From Atherix ibis (Eukaryota; Arthropoda; Insecta; Diptera; Athericidae), in assembly GCA_958298945.1 (NCBI GenBank), contig OY282610.1:47685667-47749666 (forward strand): a DNA stretch of 64,000 nt, read 5' to 3'. The notes beneath the pieces are model-generated. The model was not told where the DNA came from. It was given only the letters and a program-made list of their open reading frames with translations, and made no database searches. Each line of letters begins with the position of its first letter. The first letter of the stretch is position 1. Position numbers and translations under genes: made by a program. Below are positions 13,201-26,070 of the stretch, one piece after another.

Positions 13201-16200
13201 TTCATCTTAATATGTGTAGATTAGTCAATTAGATTAATACGATTAAGAATTGGAAAAAAATGTTCATGCCTCCATAATTCCCATAGATTTTTTTCTCGAT
13301 ATTATTTATAATAAGACCGTAAAAGTATTACAGCGAAACCGTGTTATAAAAGTACCGTGTTATATGTAAATTATCAGCATTTATTTATATAAATATGATA
13401 TACTAAACAATTCCTTCATTTACCATATTTATATTTACATGTCTTAACTCAAAGATAATACAATAATAGGTATTGCAATTGATAATAAAATTTAATGAAT
13501 TATATTTATAATCATATTTAATGGAATAACCTTTATTATTATTATAACAGTTGGTGGAGACGATGACAATCAGTGGCGTATAACCACATACAGACCACCA
13601 GTATATTATCCAACCTCACCACCAGTTAATAATTATGCAGAAACGTACCGAGTTAATTTTGGTGATAGAGCCACATTGATTTGTGAATTTGGCAGCCCAG
13701 GTATGATTTTAATTGATTACAATATACTCGTATAGTATGAACAATGTTTATATTGTGACATTTTTAGGTTACAAACAAACAGAATGGGACCGAATTGATG
13801 GCAGACCTTTACCGCATGGAGCCTTTTTCAATGGTAGCAATCTCATTATTGAAGATGTTGGATATGATGCTGCCGGTTTTTACACGTGCTCATTAATTGA
13901 CCGAAATGGAAAACGTCCTCTTGTCACTGCCGAAATTGCTGTGGTACCGGTACCACATATAACTATCTCACCAAAAATGCCACAAATTGTCCACTCTGGT
14001 GAAAATGTCGAAATCTATTGTAACGCAACTGGTCAACAACCGATGAACATTCAATGGCATGCTGAAAATCACCGACAACTGCCACCGTATGTATTATGAT
14101 CCCTTATACTATAATATTTATTTGCTGGTATTTTTTAGAAAATAATGGTATTATTTTTTTGACGTTTTCTTTTACCCAAATTTCTATAGTACTGTTCGAG
14201 CTGAAGGCCAAAGGTTAATATTTACACATATTACCCCAGCAGATGCTGGCCGATACTATTGCTCAGCCACTAATGAATACGGAAATGCAACCAAATATGC
14301 TGAAGTACTTGTTAATCGTGGAACTCAAGTCCAACATCCAAGCGGATCACATAATTACGAAGTATCTGAACGTGACAGTTTAGATTTATCCTGTGACATA
14401 TCATTCCGCTTAGAAGCTGGATCATGGGTAAGTAAAGGTTTTTGTGTGCACAAGTCCACAGGAACATTTAACAGGGCAATCTGATAAGTCAGTGATAAAT
14501 AAAACAAAAAATTTATTTATTCAATAAAAATTGATTTATTTTTCACCATTTCTAAATCATTCCATACGATGGTGAAAAGTCTCCATAATACTTTTCAAGG
14601 TTGATTTTAGTTTCAGATATTGGTTTTTATTTCCTTAATGGTTTCATAACACATGAAAATCCTTTTTTTTTCATATTAATACAAAATCACAAATACTTGT
14701 CTACTTTCAATAGCCGTCACAAAATCAAACTAATGAACAGATGGTTATAAAATTTTATATGACGTGTTTTTTAAAAATGCCAAATAATTAAAAGTAATAT
14801 TATTTTGCTGATATCATTTATATTTTTTGCATATATCACAGACTTATCAGACTGCTTCATAAAACGGTAGAATTTTTCTTTTAGTGCTGACTTTTTTGTC
14901 ATCATATTTTTAAACGATCTATTTCAAATATTAACTTTCAGTCCTATTATATGCGATTATTAAGTAACCTAAAGCCATTTCGTATAGATAACATCTTTCG
15001 AATGTTATTAGCGTAAAGGCCGGTATTTTATTTTCTTTAAATAGAATCAAAATGATTTTTTTTTAAATTCACTCAATCTGTCGACTAAACCTGCTGGAAA
15101 TCATTTTTGGCAATACAAGTTAATTTAGACTGCACTAGGAGTTGTCAAGAAATTGTTTGCTATATAATCTTTACTTTTGTATGAGAATTTTTATATTTTC
15201 TTTCTTAAAAATCATATTAATATTTATATTTTTTTAATGAAATAGTATAATTGGCGACGTGAAAACAATATACTACCAAGTCATGCACAAGTCATTGGTG
15301 ATCGTCTAATTTTACGTAATATATCTGAAGCTGATGGTGGACGTTATATATGCGAAATACAATCACCAGGTGGCGTTATCAGCGAAAATTTTGTTGATGT
15401 GACCGTTAAGCGTGAGTATCAACGGCAACCGAATTATTTTAATTATCATTAACCTTCTGCCCCTCTTCTAACTGCCCATCAATTAATTAATTTATTTATT
15501 TATTTATAAATAAATATGATTATTTTGACAGTTTTATTTATAAAATATTAATTATATAAAATATACAATATATTATTTAAAAATAATAAATCAAATACAA
15601 TATAAATTAACATCAAATAAATTAGATATAAGTTAAAATAACAATAATATAATATGAAACAATATATTACAATATATAAAAGAGAAAACAGAATGGTGTA
15701 AAATTATAGATGATCGGTGATTGGTGGTGGTAATATTAAAAGAAAGGGTTTTCAGACTAAAACAAAATTTTAACCATTTTTATCAATTAATTAATTAATA
15801 TGATAGTAAGTACATATGTATGAAATGCTTTTGATTAAAAGGAAATGTTTTCTTTTTTCATTTGAATCATTTTCTTATAAGTGTTATTTTTAAATAATGT
15901 TTAGTCTGATTTTTATATAAAACTTTCATGTATAGTATATGTTTTTCTGAAAATTTTTTTTTTACAACTTGTGAAGATTTTTTTCTTTTTTTTCTTTTTT
16001 TTTTGATTAATCGTTTTATACTAATTCTTGTATTTTTGGATAGTTGAAAAAAAAAAAAGTCTTTAGAAGAGTAGAAATTTCGATTGGTTTTTTTTCAAAA
16101 GAATTTATTTAAAAACTTAAAATATTATATGATTTAATTTATAAATAAGAAACTAAACAGGTAAAAAATCCGAAATTAATTAGTTTTATTCTCAAATAAC

Positions 16201-18267
16201 TATTGTATTTTGCAAATATTTATTTCTAAACAAATGGCAGATTTTATTTTATTGTGTTATTTTGTATTTGCCTATTCGGTGTAATATTATTAATTTTCTT
16301 TCTTTTAAAATTTTTTGCATGTATACTCTTAAATAGCTAATTAATATTTTATAAATATACGTGTAGATAATATTTTTTACAATAAATTAAATTAATTTTT
16401 TGCTTAATTTCTAATTTTGTGTTCATACTTTTAAAGTAATTATAAAATTTTTTAATGGTTTTTTTTTTATGTTCATATTTTCTATTTAAGCTTGCATTTG
16501 ATAATTTATTTCATTTCAAATAAAGAACAATTAATTTAAGATTTAAAAAAAAAATTCAATACTATAATCTGAGAAATAAATTCTGAAGACTTTTCTTCTA
16601 CTAAGTTGAAATTTTCCCTTTAATCTTATAAAAAAGATTTAATTCTGATTTGTACAGAAAATGAAAAATACAATTTTAAAATCAAAGTTTCTTCAATAAT
16701 ATTAATATAAAAAGTTTCTATAATTAACTTTCTGACTAAAAAGGCATATTGTTGTTATTTAATATTGTAAAATAAACTAAAGACTATGTGTATTTAAATA
16801 TTGAAATTATGGAAGTAAAAATTAATAAAAAATTTAATACCATAGTTATTCTTATGCAATTAACATATATTTATATATTTAGAAAAGAATTTTTTTTAAT
16901 TAAATCAGTTCCAATTTAATCTTTAAAAGATTACATTTACAATTTATTAGTTAATCATTTCATTTAATAAGATTAATATTAAAATCATTTTATAAATTGT
17001 CGAACAATTTTCTCATTGTCGATAAAACGGATTGTATTAAATATTATTGGTTTTGTTTTCCTAGTTTTTTCTTTTTATAATTATTTAATTAATTTTTTAA
17101 TTTTTATCCTTCCATAATAAAAAAAAAAATAATAAAAGTTTTTTATCTCATTTAAAATAATATGGTTTTTTTCTGTTTAAATTTTAACTACTTACTAGTT
17201 TAATATATATGTATTAGATATTTTTGAATATTAAATTTTAATTTCAATTTTATTAAACTGTTCTCTAATATCTACATATGCATAAAAATATACATACAAT
17301 AATGAGTACAATTATTTATTTAGCATTTATACTTTATTTGAAATTTAAAAATTGCAAAATAATAATAGAATTTAATAAATTAACAAGAAAAAATTTCAAA
17401 AACAATTTTGTTTCATATAAAATGTTATGGAATTTTTTTTTTTTTAAATGCATAAAAGCCAAAATTAATTTTATCTAAAATCTAATATTAAAAAAAAAAA
17501 GCACTAAAACTAACTAGAAATTCAATGTCGTATTTATTGGCTTTTTGGGATTTCTGAAATAATATTCTAATTATTTATTTGGCATCTATTTTATTTTTTT
17601 CATTTACTTTAAAACAAACGATAAATATTAGTTTCTTTTAAAAAATTTATTCTAAAAAAAAAACTATATGCACATGTAAGAGTTTATAGCACTGATAATT
17701 TTATTTTCCAACTATAATTTCGAATATTTTTAATAATAATTACGAAATTAATTTTTTCTTTTATAAATTATTCAATAATAATTGAAAATAATTACCATGT
17801 GCACATGTACAATGGATAAACAAAAATAATTTTTAATACTTCTAATATTATATCTGATTAAATTTGAAAAGTGCTTAACATTAATTATCTATATACATGT
17901 ATATACATATAATAGAAGCTAACTAGACTTATAAAAATGCTTAAAATTTAATCGATTAACTTTTATTTGAAATTTTTTTAAAAAAATTATTGTTGTTAAA
18001 AAAGGGACATTTTAAACTAATATGATACATAATTAATATATTAATTAATCAATTTTCTTTGGATTTGTTTTCTTTTAAATATTATTTATTAATAAATGCT
18101 CTCTTTTATATATATATATATATATATAAATATATAATACATAAAATATATATATATATATATATATATATACAAAATATTTCTTTAATTATTAAATTTA
18201 ATATATACATTAATAAGCATATACATACATATATCAACATGCTATTGTAATATATCGTGTGTGGGTT

Positions 18268-18302
<35 letters not shown>

Positions 18303-21300
18303 ATTTATATATATACCATATATATAAAATATAAATTATATAATTGAGATAATGTTATAATTATATCGTCTTTTTTTCTTTAATATTGTTTGAATTTTAT
18401 TTTTATTCTTTGTTCAACCTATTTTCTGAACATCGTACACAATAAATAAAATATATAACTTCTTATATAAATACAAATAAAAAGGACGGTTCACCAAAAT
18501 GGGGGTTTTGTGCATGGTTCGCATTTACTGTTCAGGTGTGTGTTTATTTTTATTTCAAATCAACTGATCTTTATTATATTCACAAATACATACATATTTT
18601 AAAAACCTATAAAACATACATAAATAAATAGATAAATAAACACATATATACAATATATACATACATGCATACATACATAATACTTTATAACATATATAGA
18701 CAATACCAAAAACTATTATATTTCTATACACTCTGACAAATACAATACATAAATAATTAAATATAATAATTTATACATATACAATAATATTATATAAGCA
18801 TATTGAAATTTTATACAAATGTCCTGTTTACTATACAGTATATAAACACATATAAAACATACATACACATAATAAAAATGCCATATTACAAAAAAAAACA
18901 TTACAGCGACACATTAAAAGGATCTATGCAATTATACATAGAAATTATCCTGGTTTTTTTTGTTTGTTGATTTTTGTTCCGTTTTTTTCTGTTTTGTTGA
19001 TTTTTGTTTCGTTGTTGAAAATTTTCTATATTAAGTTTTGTGTAAGACTTTTGTTTTTACACCCACTCGTCTAGGTTTTTGTTTTTTGTATAATATTTTG
19101 TCTCTTTTTGTTTAGTGCAATATTTTTGTATATTCGTATTTTTTTCTATAACTTCTTTTTTAAATACATTAGATTTTTGGTTATTTATGTTTTTTTTTTC
19201 TTTTTATATTTTATATTATTTTTTTTTTGTCAAGCAGAGAAAATTCAAAATTCAAAATATGTTATTTATATATATAAGTTCTCTTTTAATTATATTATAC
19301 ATTATAATTTGTATTCACAAATCAATACGGTTAAATTAAACTAAAAATACATTGTATAAAAATATGAAAAAAACATTTGAAAATATTTACAATAAATTGG
19401 AAAAAATATTTTAGAATTCATTGAGAATTGTGAAAAATTCTTTGAACCTAATATTCGTTTATCAGTCAAAAAGTAGTATTTTTTTTATAATAATTTTTAA
19501 TATTTCCAATAATGTTTGCTTTTTTAGAAAAATATTTTTCAAAAGTAAATTTTCGAAAAACTTCTAATAATGAGTTGATCGTCACCAGATTCTTACAGTT
19601 CACGTGGTATTCCGTATTTCTAAAGTCACGGGCATATGTCACGTGAGTTGAATAATATCATTTTGATAACTTTGTCATCTTTTATGGTATTAGATAACTA
19701 CCAAACTTGTACAAATTGGCATATAGCGAGCGTGACTTTGGTTATTAATTTACCCAATAATATTGTACTTGTATTATTGTAATTATTTTGAATCTCGTGC
19801 ATATATTTTTTGTAAACAAATTTTTTTTTTTAATATATACTTCCAAAAAATATAAAAAGAATTTCTTTATGATATTTTTATTAAAGCATTTTTCGCATAT
19901 GTAATTTTTATTTTTTATAATTTGAGTATAAATATTTTAACATTAGAATTGATTAAAAATTAAAAAAACACAAATAGTAGAAAACTATATATAGTTAGTT
20001 ATATGCTGGAATTAAATCTATTATATACTGTGCCCTTGCCAAAGATAGATAGGTGGAAGCAATTTCTTTATTTTATTTTATTTTGTATTATTTTTTTTTG
20101 TATATTTTTTTGTTGTATTTTACACATATATATATATATACGTGTATATATTAATTTTGTTTTTTGTTGTAGCCAATTGCACATTTTGTTTTTGTTTATT
20201 TTAATTATAGTTTTTTTTTTTTTTTTTTGTAAAGACGCAATGAAAATACAATATTATCACACTACACATATTCACTGAAATCGTAAAATTATTAGTCTTA
20301 AAAAAAATATTTGTCACATTAAAATTTTTTTTGTAATATTTTTTGGCTAATATTTTTTTTTCGTAAAACTTTTTATGTATATTTTTTTTTAAATTTTTAA
20401 AAGAAATTTACTACGATAAAACAGTAGTTTTCTTTCTTTCAATACCAACACATTCTTACTTGATACAAAAATTTTCGTTTTTTTTTTTTCGTTATTATTA
20501 TTTATTTTTAAATATAGATATTAAAATGAACCAATTTAATATAATTATATATCTAATTTTGATATTTTTTTCTTTATTTGTCTTTTTTTTGTGTGCATAT
20601 TGCATTGGTATTGCAACAATAAACAAACAAACAAACGAACGAACTTTAACCATATTTGATTGAATTTTCTAAATCCGTTTCTCGTTTGTGTGGATTTGTG
20701 TGTGCATTCGTGTTCGCGATAATTCTACAAAAAAATAAACTAATTTGTATATGCAACTATGTTTTTTTAAATATTATTAAACTTCCAAATTAACAACTAA
20801 AAAATTTCGTAAACTTTTGGACCTTATTTGGAACCCCATTTCTATAATAAAATATTTTTTATCATTGATTTTTTTAACTTCATTTATTGAATTTTTTTTT
20901 GCTTATTTAACTGAATTTTTTTTTATAAAAAAAATATCTTTACGCACACACAATATAAAAAAAAAATTGATTATGAAATATTGTACAAATAATGACAAAA
21001 TTTATACAATTGAAACCAAACAAAAATAAAAACCAAACCAAACCAAAAAAATTTAATATAAAAAAAAAAAAAAAACAAAAGTATCCATCATAAGACCCTG
21101 CAAGGAAAATTATTTTAAATGCAAATCGCATCCCCATACGTGTATACTACCATCAGGAATTTGTGATGGTGTTAATGATTGTACTGATCACTCAGACGAA
21201 ACCGACGGCTGTTATTTCAAAAGATGGAAGAAGGATTATCGACCATACAGAGATATTGGTTTGTTTTCATATAATTTTATTTAATATTATTATTTAATTA

Positions 21301-24300
21301 ATTATTTTACTTAAGTTATATTATATATACAAATATTTATTTAGATTTATGATATTAATTAACAATTTTATATTTTTGAATATAAACATAAACATTATGG
21401 TAATAATTGTAATTTTTTACACATACTACAATATATGTATTTTATAGAGTAAATACGATTTCATTTGCACTATTTAAAAGGGGTTTATATTAATTTAGTA
21501 TTTTTTCATTTTTTTTTTTAAATTTCTTTCTTGTTAATTTCTTTTTGTATTGTATTGATATTAATTTTGTTTATATTTCTTAGTTGATTATTTTTTTGCA
21601 ATAATAAAAAAAATTAATTATAAAAAATTTACGCTCTAAGTAATTGTGATTATCAAAAATATATGTGAGTATTTATGTATTTTTCTATATACCATCTTAT
21701 TTACAATAGTGCCAATTATAAATGCAATCAAAAATGCATTCATGATGGATGATCCTAGACAATTAACTCACATATGCTTAGAATGTTCGATTTTTTATAA
21801 AATAGAATAAAACTTTTCCTATATCCAAATCAATTCCAATCCAATAAACCCAATTTTATATAAATTTAATTATATTGTAATTTATTAGATATAAATACGC
21901 TATTTAATATTAGTAAAAACAAAAAAAAAAAGTAAAAAAAATAAATAAGAATAGAACGCAATTAAATAATTCATATTTATATTTTGAAAATATCAAATTG
22001 ATTTATAAGCAAATTGTATAATTACACGAAATTTTATACCAAAATTTATACCAATTTTTATACCAAAATTTTATGCAAATTTCTTATACCAAATTTTATA
22101 CCAAATTTTAGACGAAAATTTAATTAAAAATTAATTTTTTTTTTTTTTAATCTTATAAATTTTTTTTTAATTATCTGCGATTATATATTGATAATATTAT
22201 TTGGATATAAATTTCTATAGGTCTTAAAAAATATTCAATAATCTTATTGTTTTTTTCTTCTTTTAATTGAAGCGTATTTAATGTTAGTTTCAATATAATT
22301 CTAATTTTTATGTATTAATTAATTTATTTAATTTTTTTTTTCTTACATTTTTATAAATTATACGTATACATTTAGTTAAAATATTACATGCACAAATAGT
22401 CATAAACAGCACAACAAAATAATTATTATTGTTTATTGTTTAAAAAAAAAAGAAAATTTCTCCCTTGAGTTTTATAATTTTACTATTATTATTATTTCAA
22501 AATAAATTTAAAAAAAAAAAATAAAAAATTATTCAAACATTCATTACCTATTAAAGAAAATTGGTTCTTTTTTTTAAAGTTAAATAATGAATTTTAGTTT
22601 TTTTTAAATTATCAAATAAAAATTCTATTTATATTTTAGTAAAATTATATTTCCTAAATTAAGAACAAACAAAACGAAATTATCAAAATGAATAATTTTA
22701 TTATTTATTTTTTTGAACTGTATATAATAGTCCGATCAAAGTTGATTTTTTTATCATTTATTTGTGCTAATTTGTAGTCGAAATTGATTTTCAAAAAAAG
22801 AAATAGAAAACAATATTTCATATTTACATGAATAATATTAATATTATTTCGGTTGACATATTTTCGAGTTGAAGTAAAATAGTCGAGATTATTTAAAAAA
22901 AAAAAAAGAAGTATTACTAAAACGTGAAGGTGTTAAATTTACTAAATCGATAGTTATTTTATGAATCTTTGAAGATTTACATCTAAAATCCATTGACAGT
23001 TTTTTAAATGAAGACGCAAAAAATAAATCTAAAAAGTAATTCTCTTAAAAGCTTTACACAATAACGATGATCTGAAATAATTACTTATGATTTCTTATGA
23101 GATCATGTATACTATATGATAAATAACGCTCGTCCTCTTAAATGTTAGTCTTATGTACGCATTTTGTCAAAAGTCACAGTGCACGCACGTTCGTTTCTTT
23201 TCTCATTCCACGAGTGATGGATGAACTGTCGCTCTGTGCTTATTCTGATGCGTGTGCGTTTCCCATTTCTCTGAAGAGGTTATCGTCTTGCGTGCGTACG
23301 TGCATTTCAGCGTGCGCGAAAACGGACTTTCATGTAAAATTTACGTGTGCGTAGATTCAACTATAATTTAATAATGTTCTGTATAAACATACAGGACATT
23401 ATGAGAGAAACACGTAGAAACCCACATATGGGAAGTCTTTTTTAAATACTAACTCAAAGACGTTTGATTTACAAATTTAATCTGTTTTCAAAAAAGACAT
23501 GATAGTCTGTACTCTACCAGAGCAGTCTGATAAGTCAATGATAAATGAAACAAGGAATTAATTAGTCAACAAAAATTTATTTATTTGTCTTGTGATTTGA
23601 TTGATGATACACTTTGCACAACGATATTCATAAATTACATCAATCATTTATTGATAAGTTGGACGTGCTGAGCGCCAAGCTTCATTTCTGCTCGTATAAC
23701 CATAACGGAATTCAGTAAACTACTCCTGAATCATTCCATACAATAGTGAGAACTCTTTATAATACTTGTTTTTGTCCTTTATTAGGCTTGGTTTTGCCTA
23801 TATATTTTTATTAATATGGAAAAAAGTGAATTTTAAAACAATATGGTTTTAGGTATTGTTTTAAAATTCACTTTTTTCCATATTAATAAAAAAACACAAA
23901 ACGCTGTCTTCTTTTAATGTCTGACAAAACTAAACTAGTTAACGGATTTTTATGAAATTTTGAATGGCGTTTCTTTAAGAATGTTAAATGATACAAAAAA
24001 AAATATCATTTTGCTGATATCAACTATATATGTTAGTATCTCTTGCATTCATCACTGACATATCATATTATCTTCCATTATATGTAAACGTTCTTTCTGC
24101 ACCAAATTTTTTTATGATATATGTAAAACTATAAATTTTCACTTTCAAAACTTTTTTTTTTTTTAAGAAAATTATTCAATCTAATCTGCGTAGATTGGTG
24201 AAAAAATAGTCTAAATATTGTTTTCTTTTTTAAATTATATTCAATAAGAATTTACTTAATTTCATTTATAACAGTCACTCTAGAATCTTTTTATATTTAA

Positions 24301-26035
24301 ATGATTATTATATTATTGTATATAGTATAATAATATGGGTTAAATTATTTCCACTATTTCAAATTTATAAAAGTTATATAATTATATATTTATTTATGAA
24401 TTGGAAAAGAATATTGTATTATTAAGTATATTATAAGTTTGGTTTTATTAAAAAAAAAAAAAAAACCCAAAAAAAGAAACACATATAAAATTTATAAATT
24501 TAATTACACTAGAAAAACAATTAAAACTTGAACTGAACAAAATTATTTTAAAAGGAAGAATAATAATTTGGTGAGTAGAATTACAAACAATGACTTAATG
24601 ACAAATTATTATTACAATATTATTTTGACAAATCTATTTACACTTGAACAAAATATTTTTATCATTTCAATTCCATTTTAATATAATAATATATTGTACT
24701 TTTAATGCTTTGCTAATATATATGCTTGATTGCATTATCTATTTTCTTCTACTATTATTTGTTAAAAGCTTGAAAATTCTGCATGAAAATAGAATTAAAA
24801 AAATTTAAAAAAAAACTACTTTATAATCTAATTGGTATTTTTTATAGAATATATTAAATTAACTATTGAAACAAAAAATTAAAATAAATATCAACTAAAA
24901 TATTGATAATTAAAAATATATTATTAGCGTAGCATTTTAGAATGCATTATGAAGAAAATATCTCAAAGAAAAAAATATACTTTTGAACATGAATATCTTT
25001 CTGCTATACTATTTTATATGGTATGTGTATGTGTATGTACACATACATATCACTATGGACCACTATACTTTTTCTAATAATACAAGTATCGGTAAACTAA
25101 TCCTTTTATTTTCGGATATTAAAATAAATATTTTGGTAAAATATTGTGAAAATCTTTTTTTTACGAAACCATAATATGAAGAAAAAAAATTCTACATTAA
25201 ATATAATTGATACTATTAATTTTAGCAATAAGTTTAGAAATATGATAATATGGGCGCTTTTGAGTTGTTTTATTATTTTTTATTTTTATTTTCATATTTA
25301 TTTTTTAGATTAGAATCCTGCAATAAAAAAAAATGCAATTCATATACAACAGTAAAAATTTCGATTGATATTTCTTTTTATTTAAATAAAACTTAAATTA
25401 TATATTATCGGTTAGTTTTTTTTAAATATATATTTGTAATCTTGCAAAAATTCAATTGACATCGAAATTTTTATTACACATTATATACATAATCTACCAT
25501 TTATCCTTATATGTATATGAGCATCTCATATGGTTGCATTTAAGATTTGAAAATAAACAAAAAAAAAAAATATTTTTATATATATTTAATAATATCTATC
25601 ATATTATCATTTAAAATGTTTCGAAAAAAATATATTTACATAAATTTTTCTTTCTCTTTTCATCTTTTTTGCATTGCCTCTTGTAAATTTGTGTCGTGTT
25701 CATCCCTGCAAATTTTGCCATATGATTATTTTTTTTAATATTTTTTATTTTGATATTTCGAATAAAACCATTTCAATACCACATCTAAAAAAAATTATTT
25801 CAAAAAACTACACAATAAAAATAAAACTATTTTTTTATACCTTAAAACATAACGCTATTACTCACTAAAATATATCTTTCTACCTCTCTGTTCTTTCTTC
25901 TATGATCATTCTCTATATCTTTCTTTATCTTTGTTGCTTTCCTTCTCTCCCACTATATATCTCTATCTCTTTTTCTTACACTTTTCATTTATACTTTTTA
26001 ACACAAATTGCCCACAAAAACACGCACAAATATTA

Positions 26036-26070
<35 letters not shown>

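Noticed and set aside
21091..21100. Alternative acceptor ATAAG at 21094 for the LDLa exon
   Set aside because: It would put the LDLa frame out of phase with exon 15246-15411, and it is the second AG after the long AG-free zone, not the first.
19108..21137. Open frames rich in Phe, Ile, Tyr and Lys across the large intron
   Set aside because: They follow T- and A-runs, have no domain text, and the same composition fills the whole intron.
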